Shown one piece after another: positions 40,891 to 52,400 of a DNA stretch of 64,000 bases. Location: the NCBI RefSeq assembly GCF_026262505.1, contig NC_067207.1:3170252-3234251 (forward strand), read 5' to 3'. Under the pieces are notes generated by a model. The model searched no databases and had not been told where the DNA came from. It worked only from the letters and a program-made list of their open reading frames with translations. Made by a program: the position numbers and the translations under genes. Every line of letters begins with the position of its first letter. Within the stretch, counting starts at the first letter, position 1. The DNA is from Trichomonas vaginalis G3. Its lineage: Eukaryota > Parabasalia > Trichomonadida > Trichomonadidae.

Positions 40891-43077
40891 ATGAGTGATG
40901 GAATTTCGATCAGACTTAATCCATCGCCGAAGCCGCATTTCGATACATTTTTCGGAACCGGCACACCATTCTTTTACCCTGGAGAAAAGATATCTGGCTC
41001 TATCCGAAGAGGACCTGGAGAGTCTCAATTTCTATCGTTCTGATTTGTAAACTTTTTTACAAAAATTCGACCTGAGCAAAGTTCGATCAGGGGAAAACAA
41101 ACTCTATTAGATTATCATAAAATTTATCCCAGCAATATTAATTAGCACAAAGCAAAGTTTTATATATTAGTTGTTACAGCTCATATTATTCTACATTAAC
41201 TTATAATATTTAGCAATTAAAGTCAACATGCTTATTTTCATGTTCAACGATATGCATTCGCTTATACAAAAAGAACCATTATGGAATTCATCCTGAATTT
41301 AACTTTTCAGGTTTGGACTATCGCATATCTCCTACTCAGACCTTCTTTTATCCCAAAACGTAGAGATACATTTGACAGGATTCATGCGACTATTAACATA
41401 TCAAAAGGACTAGTTACTGCTAATTGCCAATTTTTTTTTACAAATTTAATAAAAATTCGTTATTTGTCAAAATCTCTTGAAAGTATGATATTTTTGATAT
41501 GTTGCAGAAAATGATATACCATACTCTCAGATTTTGCTAAAATCAATGTTTAAGAAAATACAATATATTTATCATTTGAGATGATACTAATTTGAGACCT
41601 TCTATTAAAATGTTTGTTGTTTTAAGTTTTATTCATATCAAAATCATATTGCTTTTTTCTATATTTATTTTGGAATATTTAAAAGCATGATATTTTGGAT
41701 TCTATCATTCATTATTGGATATCTTATCTTATATAAGTATCATATAGAGGCATATTGTCCCAAAATATTTAAAAATATAAAATATTAAAATTTTGAAAAT
41801 CTCATCATTATAACTTCAAAGCATATACGAAGATATAGTTCCACTAATACAAGTTAAATGTTTATATCTTATTGTAAAATATTACCCAGAGAAGTGAAAA
41901 AGATTGGTGCAAAATATGTTAAAATAAAAAATCTATCCGTCGTAATTTGAACCATTTCCTTCTGAAATAAAAAATTTTTGATAATGCAAGTATTTCTTCA
42001 TTGAGCTCATATAGAACCAAAAAGGGATCAAACTATATCATAACACATAATATAACTGTATATCTATGATATGGAATGTGAATTCTATTGCTCAATTTCG
42101 TAAAAAGCAGTTTTAAATCAAATTTTTGAGAAAATTATTTTTTAAACCGAACAAACCTCTCAAAATGGCTCTGAAATCTTCTTAGATTTATATCTCAATT
42201 TTGGCCATTAGCAGCTCAATGAAAATTTGATATTATATAATATGATATATGTCCTTTATAATATCTTTTTTCCAGCCATTTTTAAAAAATTGAGACACTC
42301 CTGGTCCTCTCTATCCGATATCGAACAAAAGAACCAGGTCAAATTTTAAAACATAAAGGAATCGAGGTTAAGCTATGTTGTTGTATTTACAAATTAAAAG
42401 TCCTTCAAGAAACAAGAGAACTATCTAAACTATACTTAACAGACCCAAAACAACCATCCGGCCAGATTGCATCTCCGTTTTCATTATCATTTGACTTTAC
42501 AGCAACATATGATTACCAACCTAGTTATTTAGGACGCAAATATAGTTACACATACGTAATTGTTGCAACGGTTAATAGAACATTTTTCCCTATTGAGGCC
42601 TCGGCATTCTTTTTAATAGTTAATCCACTATATGACGTATCATTTAAATCAGATCTTTGCTTTACTATTAACAATAAAGATTTTTGTGCAAAATTTATTG
42701 CCAAAAACGACAAATTTTCAAACAATTCTATCATCAATGCCAAGCTGATAGTAGAAAAATCCGGAATATCAGGAATTGAAAAGGCATTTTTACAATTAAT
42801 TGCTATCGAGACGTATAACAATATCGTTACTAGAGATGTAATTGATGAATACCAAATAATGGATGGCTGTCCATTAGCAAATATAGAAATTCCTATATTT
42901 TTAGATTTAAGAAAATTCAAATTATGGAGTACTCCACGTCAATCCATATTTTCATTCAATGCAATGTATGCAATAAGGCTTATGTTTTCCACGAACACTA
43001 GTCTTCGTTTTGCATCAAAAGATATCCCTATTGAAATTTATCAGGACTCACTTGGTACTTCTCAAAGCAATGCATAA
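40891..43077 (+). pseudogene. VPS26/DSCR3-like retromer/retriever subunit gene, split by a transposon
   Basis: The first 39 codons (40891-41007, MSDGISIRLNPSPKPHFDTF to PGEKISGSIR) are parted from the next 252 codons (42319-43077) by a 1303-bp transposon. Both parts are open and in the same reading frame relative to the 8-bp target duplication. The second part starts YRTKEPGQILKHKGIEVKL and contains DEYQIMDGCPLANIEIPIFL, the conserved region of VPS26-family arrestin folds. The GEKISGSI strand and the length of about 290 codons fit. Family role: cargo-sorting trimer at endosomes. Choice between VPS26A/B and VPS26C (DSCR3) is not settled; the C-terminal half looks closer to DSCR3. ATG 40891 follows a TTTTC. 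Confidence 0.8.
41008..42310. mobile_element. 1.3-kb non-autonomous DNA transposon inside the VPS26-like gene
   Basis: Inverted ends AGAGGACCTGGAGAGTCTCA (left) and AGAGGACCAGGAGTGTCTCA (right, reverse complement) differ at two positions and continue AATTT. The direct repeat CTATCCGA lies at 41000-41007 and 42311-42318. An 8-bp duplication suggests hAT or a Mutator-like family. It carries no recognisable transposase; the longest frame (41281-41514) is unremarkable. It is not an intron: no GTATGT start or trichomonad-type 3' signal borders it. Confidence 0.88.
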
Positions 43078-44629
43078 TTTTTGCTTATCTGCGTGCCGTA
43101 TGTCTAGTATTTTCGATATTTTATTCATGTTTATGTATATTTGTATAAAACTATCTTTTAATTTTAATAATATTAAGATTTCTCTTAACAGATATGACAA
43201 TATCAAATTTGTTGATTGTTTGTTAGAAAGGTTCTGTTTGTATGCTTTCCAAAACTGTTTTTTTGAACTATTTTTTAACCTCCGTAATACCCAGATTTCC
43301 CATACTTTTTCCACTCGAAAAGGCAGGGGTTGTCCGAGAATGATCAAATAGCACTATAAAAGGAAATAAATGAACGTTTGAGTAGTGTATGCGAATAAGT
43401 TTGTAAAACCTAAAATTGGGTATGCAGGTTCAATTCCAGATCAAAAGAGTTTTTGCTTTTTTATATTATTTTTTCTCAATGAAAAAGAGAAAACAAATAC
43501 TGAGTTAATATTGTTTGTCATATAAGTATTATCATCACTATTAAGCAAAGAATGATCCATAAAGCTTCTTATAGGCTTAATTGATAAATATTCATAAATC
43601 TTTTAAATTATATGTATTTTTTGCTTATTTAACAAAGAATTCTTATGAGAACAACTTTATTACGTACTGTGTACATAATATTCTATATTTATTTTTGAAT
43701 AGCTTGCATTCATTCCAATAGATAACTTAGAGATGTTAGAAGTTGTATTTTCATCCTTAAAAATATAATAAAAACTTCTAAAATATAATAAACAAATAAT
43801 ATTTAGTCTAATAAATAAAGAAAACAATAAAGAATAAAAAAATAAATCATAATAAATCGTCTTGTAAAATAAAGTCTTTCTTAAATAGAAGCTTATACCT
43901 TCCCTATAACAACTGTAATAGTAAAGATCCTAGATATATATTATCGATCGAAAAAATAAGAATTCAAAATCGATAATTTGGTAGTTATAAGCAAGTTGGT
44001 CTTTGCCTATTTGAGTATAAGCTTTTTAGTGTTCGTAATTTATGAATTCGACATTTATAAATAAAAATAAAGCTTAAAAAGAAAGATATTATTTGCAAAT
44101 TTTAAAGAAGAACGATGAGTTATAATTTTTTCGTCGTAATATGCTTTTATTGCTAGAGTGTAAACAATTAAAAGAGGAAGAATGCCTTGATATAAAACCG
44201 AAAATCTTAATAATGGAAATGTTGAGATTTAAATTTTGAGCTATAACTGAAAGCTTCAAGCATCATAAACCTCAGTCTATTTTATGATAGTTCCCATCAG
44301 GAATCATCCTGCAAAAACTAGCATAAAGATAGACTCTCGATGCTAGGTACCATAAATTTTTTTAATAATCATTTTCCCCTCAAATTATAGGGGGTGAGGA
44401 AAAACTATGGAAAATCTGGGTATATTGAAATACGATCAATGATTATTTTTGATTGAAATTGTAATTTTTTACAATATTGCAAAAATAAATGGAAATACTA
44501 AAATACATTCGTTTTCCTTACAATCGATAATTTTTCAGAGAATTCGGTGCAGAGAATCGAATATTAGAATTAATAAACGGCTATAAACAAATTTTGTTGT
44601 AAAATTTTGTACTTTTCAAAGGTGATTTC
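43078..44629. other. Intergenic, about 1.55 kb
   Basis: AT-rich. A 99-codon minus-strand open frame (43048-43347) overlaps the end of the VPS26-like gene but shows only Lys/Leu/Ile-rich composition. Nothing else is supportable except a short G-rich patch near 44375-44400. Confidence 0.55.
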
Positions 44630-47600
44630 ATGTTTGCTTTATTTTTAGGATTCTCTATATGTACAAACTATTGTTTAATGGCAGAAGCTGATAAAATAGA
44701 GCACTGCACTCTTGACTCAGCCGTTGTTTATCAAACTTTCGAAGAAATTAAAACGAATGCTGTATCAGCTGATGTAATTGCCGTTCAGGTTTACAACGGT
44801 ACAGAAAATACAGTTAGTATCGATATTTCATCCTTAGAAAGGAAAAACTTAACATTTTTCGGTGATGAAAATTCTATGTTAAGTTTTTCTCTACAAGAAA
44901 ATGTTGCGATATCACATCTTTCTATCGAAAACGCTAAACTAAAATTTGCTGTAGGCACACAAACTGCTATGGTTATTCAGGCAATGAATTTATCTTTCAT
45001 TAATTCTGTAATCACTGTTGATGCAGCTAACACACTAAGTATTGACGCATCATACTTTACATTTGATACAAAATCTATCCAAAACATTGCTAATATCAAC
45101 GCATCAACTCAAATAACAATCGAAGTTGGTTCTGCTACTAGTTATGAAAGGCAGAATCCGATTTGTCTTACAGGAGATAGTTCAGCATTGATAGTTCATT
45201 TAACAACAGCTGATTCAATCTTAACTTTTACAGAAAATACAACTTTGAATCTTCAAGGTTCAATTTTAACCTTTAATTTTACAAACTCCATTCTTAACTT
45301 CATTGCTGACCAAGGAGCAACTACATTCGCCTTGAATATTGACAGTATCAGCACATCAATTCAATCAATCAACATTGATACATATAATGCAACGACAATA
45401 ACTCTTTCTAGTAGCATAGATACAACTCCTATTGTTATTACAAACTATGATACCCTCACAGTTACTTCAAAAACTGAAAAAGTTCCGATAGAATTTTCTG
45501 TTCAAGGAAATGTAGTTATGACTAATTCATTAACCTATCTTAACATCAGTAAGATGAATTTCATTTCAAATTCCGCAACTGTGAACTTAAATTCAAATAA
45601 TTATATTTATATCAAGCAACTTTACATTACAGGAACAAGTACCTTCACATCCACAGGTAACATAGAGATATGGATCGATTCTTTCACTGCAGAATCAGTT
45701 TACTACACAAGTAACATGAATTCTTACATTCCTTTCTCAATCAACAAAACAATGACTATAATTGACTCAACAGTCAAGTTCTACTTCCTTTACTTGGCCT
45801 ATGATATTGACTACCAGTACAAAATCGGTCTTCTTGGCCAAGGAATCACTGCTGAGATCACAAACATCCTTTCTATCGCTGTTAAAGCATCGTACTACAA
45901 GGACACAATGCCAACAGATGCAGAAATGGCCCCATTAATAGGAAAATCAGGTACTTTCTTTAAATCAAATAAAGTTGGCTGCAGCCAAATGTCCGCAACA
46001 CTTCCTGATACAGGTGTTGTAGGCTTTACTGCAAATACAAGTATCCTTGAGATGTCTTGTTCGTCTGATGGCATTTATTCCACGTTTTCCTACAAATTTG
46101 ATGATTATCCTTCGAGAGTTTACCCTGTTTTCTGCTACGAGAACTGCGACGGATTCACATGGGACCTCAAGAATGGTGAATTTGGCTCTTACATCACTAA
46201 ACATACGATCAAAGCTGTTTTGACGATTAATTCTGACATGGCTGATGGAAAATACTTCAATTTCGATGGAGCAGTGAAGAACTCATTATGGATTAATAGT
46301 AGTGTTACTGATGATTCCCTTCCAAAACTCAATTTCAAGGCATCATCAACGACATCTTCTTCAATTAGTGCAATTTATATCGAGAATGTAACATTTACTG
46401 TTGTAGGAGAACCTTTGTCCATTGAAAAAGCCATATTTGGCAACGTAAAATTTGGTTCTAATTCATTATCAGTTGGAAAGGTATCATATCTTCAACTTTC
46501 AAAGCTTGCTTATCAATCTGTTCCATCTGGAGATCTCACTGATTACTTCCTTGACGTTAGTGAAGATTCAACAATCACATTTGGTGAAAATGACTTTGTT
46601 ATTGGAACATACACTCTCACAAAGAAAGGTGATACACTACCAATCCTTGCCTTCGCTGATAAATCGGTTGTTACCATAGATAAATCTTCATCATCAACAA
46701 ATGAAGTTTTAAGATTCGGTTTCCTCAATAACGCAACGGGATTAACAATTAGTTTTAAGGTAAATGGCGATTGGACATCAGAATGTCTCATGAACTACGT
46801 AGCTTGTACAATTAATTTAGAATTTACAACAAATATACTGCCAATATTGTTTGGATTCTTTTGCACATTAAACATTACAGCTTCACAAGCGTATACCATT
46901 AAGTCATTCATCTTAAACAATACTATGATTACGATTTATTCCACGAAATCTTCCACAATTTCAGATCTTTCGATTAATGGATTTGGCACTTTGAATTCCA
47001 ACCTTACAACAATTACAACATTAGATATTTTAGACAAATCATACGGAACAATTTACGTTTCTCAAGTTTTATCGAATATTGTAGTTCCCGCAACAGCAAA
47101 TCTCGACCTTGGTACAACAGACATTTCCAAGATTAGCATTACCTTGATTATCAAAGTAGAAGAAGACGCAGGAAAATTAATTTATGACGGATCTTTTATT
47201 CCAACAGAGCTCCTTATGAACTTTTCTATATCAGAATACAGTTATGGCAACATTTCCAAGAACTTCTATACAAATATGTTGATGCTTGTCAGTACAACAG
47301 ATTCAAATTTGACTCTTTGGGCACCTGTCACAAAATCTAACGTTGATAAGCTTTCTACACCAAATTCGGATATAAGTATCTCAGTAAAGAACTCTCAAAC
47401 CCTTATTTATGCCCTTCTAGAAGGTTACAAACCGAAATTAACTTATCCTGCCCTTAGTTCTAGTCAAATTGCTTGGCTTGTGATAGGCCTTGTCTTTGTT
47501 CTTGCTTTTGTCGGTATTATTATCTATTCCTGCATTAAATGCAAGAGGAATAAGTCTGAATTCCCAGAATCAAACGAACCAACTATTGATGACATTGAAG

Positions 47601-47635
47601 GAATCGATGATATGCAAATAGAAAACCTCTTATGA
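44630..47635 (+). CDS. Large type I membrane surface protein (beta-helix type)
   Basis: A 1001-residue protein. The N-terminus MFALFLGFSICTNYCLMAEA is a signal peptide. The long outer region is rich in Ser, Thr, Asn and Ile with repeating short strands (patterns such as NLSFINSVITVDAAN, TLNLQGSILTFNF), as expected of a parallel beta-helix or adhesin-like ectodomain, with few Cys. Near residue 948 a single membrane helix (IAWLVIGLVFVLAFVGIIIY) is followed by a Lys-rich stop and a 30-residue acidic tail ending DDMQIENLL. Large families of such cell-surface proteins are known in trichomonads, where they are thought to act in adhesion; this specific one I do not recognise. Start in the context GATTTCATG. 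Confidence 0.8.
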   Translation: MFALFLGFSICTNYCLMAEADKIEHCTLDSAVVYQTFEEIKTNAVSADVIAVQVYNGTENTVSIDISSLERKNLTFFGDENSMLSFSLQENVAISHLSIENAKLKFAVGTQTAMVIQAMNLSFINSVITVDAANTLSIDASYFTFDTKSIQNIANINASTQITIEVGSATSYERQNPICLTGDSSALIVHLTTADSILTFTENTTLNLQGSILTFNFTNSILNFIADQGATTFALNIDSISTSIQSINIDTYNATTITLSSSIDTTPIVITNYDTLTVTSKTEKVPIEFSVQGNVVMTNSLTYLNISKMNFISNSATVNLNSNNYIYIKQLYITGTSTFTSTGNIEIWIDSFTAESVYYTSNMNSYIPFSINKTMTIIDSTVKFYFLYLAYDIDYQYKIGLLGQGITAEITNILSIAVKASYYKDTMPTDAEMAPLIGKSGTFFKSNKVGCSQMSATLPDTGVVGFTANTSILEMSCSSDGIYSTFSYKFDDYPSRVYPVFCYENCDGFTWDLKNGEFGSYITKHTIKAVLTINSDMADGKYFNFDGAVKNSLWINSSVTDDSLPKLNFKASSTTSSSISAIYIENVTFTVVGEPLSIEKAIFGNVKFGSNSLSVGKVSYLQLSKLAYQSVPSGDLTDYFLDVSEDSTITFGENDFVIGTYTLTKKGDTLPILAFADKSVVTIDKSSSSTNEVLRFGFLNNATGLTISFKVNGDWTSECLMNYVACTINLEFTTNILPILFGFFCTLNITASQAYTIKSFILNNTMITIYSTKSSTISDLSINGFGTLNSNLTTITTLDILDKSYGTIYVSQVLSNIVVPATANLDLGTTDISKISITLIIKVEEDAGKLIYDGSFIPTELLMNFSISEYSYGNISKNFYTNMLMLVSTTDSNLTLWAPVTKSNVDKLSTPNSDISISVKNSQTLIYALLEGYKPKLTYPALSSSQIAWLVIGLVFVLAFVGIIIYSCIKCKRNKSEFPESNEPTIDDIEGIDDMQIENLL

Positions 47636-47722
47636 AATAAATAATCATGTTTCAATAAAAAATTTAAAAAATATAATTTTAAAACACTAAAAAAATTGCT
47701 TACATATAACAAAAATGTTTCT

Positions 47723-47922
47723 TTAAGGGTGCACTTACCACTTTCTGACATTCTCTCGATTTTTTTGACACACAAGCTTTCTATCACAATATTCTCATGT
47801 CAAAAGTTAATATTTTTGGTCAGGAGAAAGTAAATATAAATCACTATATAGTGCCTAATTTGGCTGCTATACTTTTCTGCTATTATAATAAAGATATCAG
47901 ATAGTGGTAAGTGCACTCTTAA
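47723..47922. mobile_element. 192-bp MITE flanked by TTAA
   Basis: The ends GGGTGCACTTACCACTTTCT and, reversed, GAGTGCACTTACCACTATCT form an inverted repeat of about 25 bp. TTAA stands on both sides (47723-47726 and 47919-47922), the target site of piggyBac-type elements. It lies between convergent genes. Confidence 0.75.
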
Positions 47923-47997
47923 AAAAATAACAAATTAATTTAACGAAATACAAACATGATAGTATTTTAATATATAATTACAAACAAATAATATATA

Positions 47998-48594
47998 TTA
48001 TAGAAGAAGTATCAGTAGTATAGAACCAAGTACAGTCATTGAAACATTACTGATGTTCTTCAGGCGTCTTGCTAACTGAGGTCTCTTTGATTTGAGAATC
48101 AAAGCTGCAATGTAGCCTGCAATTGGGCAGACAGCAGATGTAACGTATAAAGCATTATCTGATGCCTGTGCTGGTTCCTCTGGCTCTTCTGTTTCTTCTC
48201 CTTCGCAAAGGATTTCAATTGGTAAGCAAGATGGAAGTGGATTCTCGAGTTCAAGGACTTTTCCGTTAGCCAATGTATAGGAGAACTTTGGTTTTGTCTT
48301 TTCTTGTGGATCTGGAAGATTATAACGAGATGTGAGGAGTAAAATATCTGGTGTTGGAAGAATGTAGTCACATTCGATTTCGTCGCTTTCTGTTGAATCT
48401 TCGTATGGGTTAGATGTGCTCATTGAGCTTGATTCTGATGTTTCTTCATCATAAAATGAAGAATAGAACGTTTGAAAACTGTTGATGCTTCCGTCTTCTT
48501 CTTCAGCATCGAAGTAGACGGACTTTGTCTTAAGTTGGGATCCTTCGAGGAATGGAGATTCCTCTGGAACATAGCAGTATGGTGCAGCTGGCAT
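47998..48594 (-). CDS. Hypothetical membrane protein with acidic N-terminal part
   Basis: A 198-residue protein. The N-terminal two thirds are acidic and Ser-rich (DEETSESSSMSTSNPYEDST). Two hydrophobic segments lie at the C-terminus: ALYVTSAVCPIAGYIAALIL near residue 148 and a final VSMTVLGSILLILLL, with a basic loop between (KSKRPQLARRLKN). A tail-anchored or hairpin membrane topology is likely. Not recognised. ATG 48594 has a TGAAATG context. Confidence 0.65.
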   Translation of the reverse strand: MPAAPYCYVPEESPFLEGSQLKTKSVYFDAEEEDGSINSFQTFYSSFYDEETSESSSMSTSNPYEDSTESDEIECDYILPTPDILLLTSRYNLPDPQEKTKPKFSYTLANGKVLELENPLPSCLPIEILCEGEETEEPEEPAQASDNALYVTSAVCPIAGYIAALILKSKRPQLARRLKNISNVSMTVLGSILLILLL

Positions 48595-49492
48595 TTCAGG
48601 AATAAAGATAAATGAAAATTTAGGGACTATTGAAAAATTTTGAATGTTGATTTGGCTGGAAATGTGAAATTGAGTGCGTAGCGTGCCCTCTCAATTTTCA
48701 ATGTGTGCTCAGAATATAAAGTCAATAATAATATGGAGGATATAATACAAGGATTAAAATTTTAACAAAATTTTAAAATAAAATCAGTTAAAATTTTTGA
48801 TAAAATTTTTGCTAAAATTGATTTGGTTTTGAAAAAATCAAGTGAATTCTCATGTAAAAGCCGAGATACCAAAAGATTTAACTAACCAAATTATTTTTTG
48901 ATAGTTTGAATATATATCTCACGCCTCAATTTTCAGACAAATTAGGTCCACGCGCTATCAAAAAATTAAATATACCAATATCAAACTGGGCAAATTTTTA
49001 AATAAATGGAATGATATGTTTTCACAAGGTATTTCATAATAATTTGAACTTTTTATTCAATTTTTATATTCTTCTAATGATTCACTTGATTTTATTGGAT
49101 AAATAAGGAGAAATTATTGTTTCATATATTATTTCATCATCAAAAGCCAAAAATCAAATGGCTCAATATAAATCAAAATCGATGTAAACCTCTCAATTTT
49201 AGTTACTCAGTGACAAATTTTTGTTGAAAAGGAAAATGATATGTATTTTCTATTTCCCAACCATTCTATTGATTTAGTTCAATAATTCGCTTTTTAAAAA
49301 CTCAATAAAATGTGATGCAAATTCGTTTAGGTATGCTCGAATAATATAAAAGGAATATTATTATGATATGCTTAATGTTCTTTCTATTGAATTAGCATAA
49401 ATCAAAATATCATTTTAAAAAAGATAGATATTACATTTAAAATAATATAAAAAAAAACAAACAAATTAATTGATGATAATATTTGCTATTGG
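48595..49492. other. Intergenic, about 900 bp
   Basis: AT-rich spacer between two minus-strand genes, with repetitive AAAATTTTTGATAAAATTTT text near 48760-48830 and a short inverted pair around TTTTTGATAG (48895) and CTATCAAAAA (48955). No gene seen. Confidence 0.55.
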
Positions 49493-52400
49493 TCATTTTT
49501 CATTGGTGACTTCGGTTAAGTCATAAATTTTATTGTGCATTTGATTTTCTTCATCTATGTTGTTGTTATTCAAGTTGAAAACTGGTAATCCGATTTTAAG
49601 GCGGTCTTTGTCTGATAAACAAATATGAGATTCGGATGATAGAACTGGATTAGAAAGAAGCTTGAGGAGACTTTTAAGTCGTGTGGAAACTGCAATTCGT
49701 GAGATAGAACGAAATGTTTCATAGATGTTTCCTCCATTGACATATGTATCTAAAAGCAATTTATCACTATCAAAATCCCATAATGAACAATCTGAAGAGT
49801 TTCGAGGTTTATCACATACTTTATTAACGAATTTAGCAACTAATTCTTTCTTCTCGATTGGGTAAATGTCGATATTGTTGACATCATTATGTTGATCTTT
49901 TTCTTTATATTCTTGATGTTCGTTTCCTTCTGGAAATTCTTCCTGTTTTGTTGACTCTTTTTCTCGAATGAGATCTTCATAAGATTCCTTATCTTCGTTA
50001 TATCCATTATCTTCGTTATATCCATTATCTTCGTTATATCCATTATCTTCGTTATATCCATTATCTTCGTTATATTCATTATCTTCGTCGACGGCTGGTA
50101 AATATAATTCTTCTTCTTTTGGTATGAAAAAATCTTGTTTTCCTTTATTATTATCATTATTATTGTCATTATTTATGGGTAGATCTTCTTGTTGTACATC
50201 ATTATCGTTTGGAATTTGTGACTCTTCTTCTAATTGTTCCTTCTGGTCTTCTTCATATTCAAATTGTTCAGAATCATCTTCGTTTTCTGATTGTAATTTG
50301 CGATGCTTCTGTGTAAGTCCCAAAAAAGATGCTCTCTTATAGATGCCACTATAACTTCTGTTTGGGAAAAAAGCCGTTATCTGATTCCATTTATCAGCTG
50401 CAAATTGAAATTCAATGCAAACCTCTCGAAGTCTATCATCTTCCTCCGGAGTCCACCTTGGAAATATACGTTTTGTCTGCACATATTCATCAGACATTTG
50501 TGATTTTTCTTGTAATTGTTCATTGTGGTCTTCTTCTTTGTTTTCTTTTTGTAATTTGCGATATTTCTTTGTAAGTCCATAAATAGATGCTTTACTATAG
50601 ATACTCTTAAAAGATCTGTTTGGGAAAAAAGCCATTATCTTATCCCATTTATCAGTTTCATTCTGATATTCAAAGTAAACTCTTATAAGTTTATCCGTTT
50701 CCTCTGTAGTCCATATTTGAGATTGACGCTTTTTCTGCTTATCATTATTTGTTTTTTGTATTTTTTGTGATGGCTTATCATTGTCTTCTTCACATGATTG
50801 TTTCTTTATAAAGAATTTTTCATGTGCTCTATAATATATGCTCGCAATGGTTCTGTGTGGGGAAAAAGGTTTGATCCTTTCCCATATATCCGGTTCATCC
50901 TTATTTTCATCTAAAACTCTTCGAAGTTTATCATCTTCTTCTGGAGTCCATCTTGAATATTTTTGTTTTTCCTGATATTCTTCATCTTCAGATTGTATAA
51001 ATTCATCATCATCTGAGGATGATGAAGATTCTTCATCAAATTCATCTTCATTTTCAGATGATTCAGATTCATCATCACCAGTATGTTTCTTTGTTAGCCC
51101 ATACTTAAATAATCTAGTATAGATACTCGAATAGGCTCTGTTTGGGAAAAAAAGAAAGTATCTCTTTCCATTTATCAGGATTGTTCTCATTTTCAGCATA
51201 AATTCTTCGAAGCAAATCATCTTCCTCTTGAGTCCATTTATTTTTCGAACACTTGTTTAGCTTTTGTTTCTTAGGTATTTGTGGCTCATCTTCTTCATCT
51301 TCATAAAATGTTGATTCATCTTCATCTTCGGACTGTTGAATATCTCTCTTTGTTATCCCAATCAAAGATGCTCTATTTGCCACACCATAAAAAGTTCTGT
51401 TTGGGAAAAAAGAAAGTATCTTTTTCCATTTATTAGTTTCATTATTATGTTCATTATAAACTCTTCGAAGTAAATCATCTTCTTCTGGAGTCCAAGATTC
51501 TTTTCGTTTTTTCATAGCTAATTTAGATTGTTGAGATTCACTTCCCAAATATGGTAATATTTTCTTTAAACATTCATTTGAGATGGTTAAATCAAGACGA
51601 ATTCCTTTGATATATTCTTTAAGTAATTTACCGAATTTCCTTGCTATAGAGTGTCGTGATAATCCTGGTTCAAGTTTTTCAATCTCTTCCCATTGTTTGT
51701 TTTTACTTGACATCAAATTAATAAATTGTTGTTCTTGTCTAGTTTGCGTTGATGTTATAATTTTCCTCAATCCATCTTCTTCTGATTGGAGATCATCTTG
51801 TTTTATACTTAATAGATTCTCAATATGATTTTTGAGTTCATCAAATTCAATGTTGGGAAAAATCTTAGAAAGACGATCCCATTTATCTTCATGATTGTGT
51901 ACACTAAGGTATGCTTGCATTAATAACAAGATTGGAATTTCACTTGGACTTGAAATGAAAAATTCCCTATCATGGAAATTGATTGGAAGAGACATGATAT
52001 TTTCAGATGATTTTTTGAAGATCGTACGTAGATCATCTTCTGAAAAAATTTTAAAACGATGTTTCATATACTCAATTTTCTTTTCAACTGGATCTTCATT
52101 TAGAACTAGCCTCCAGAGGAATAACCCATCATTTTGAGTCAATGCATACTGGAGTGGTTGTGGCTTTTCGACAACTTGATCATTTGAATTGTTTGTTTTT
52201 TTAGATTTATGATTTTTTTTAGATTTATGATTTTTTGAATTTAATGTTTGGTTATCAAGAGACAGTTGCTCGATTCTAGTGCGGATATCATATAATTTGA
52301 TGGATGGGAATGCGTTTTGAAGAGTTGTCAAGAAGTTATCTTTCATCTTATTTTCTTGATAAATAGAAACAAGTTTTTTATCTTCTTCTTCAGTCCATTC

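Noticed and set aside
41008-42310. The interruption of the VPS26-like gene as an intron
   Set aside because: It has inverted repeats and an 8-bp target duplication and lacks trichomonad-type splice signals (GTAYGT start, ACTAACACACAG end).
43048-43347. 99-codon minus-strand open frame
   Set aside because: Lys/Leu/Ile-rich with no recognisable pattern, and it overlaps the end of the VPS26-like gene; likely chance in AT-rich DNA.
43420-43450. GGTTCAATTCC, resembling a tRNA B box
   Set aside because: The T-arm does not pair, and no acceptor stem or D arm is visible nearby.
45965-46204. Minus-strand frame within the surface protein gene
   Set aside because: Fully inside a 1001-codon gene with clear signal peptide and membrane helix; shadow.
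49987-50094. Regulatory repeat
   Set aside because: The 18-bp repeat is in frame in the SANT gene and explained as a coding minisatellite.
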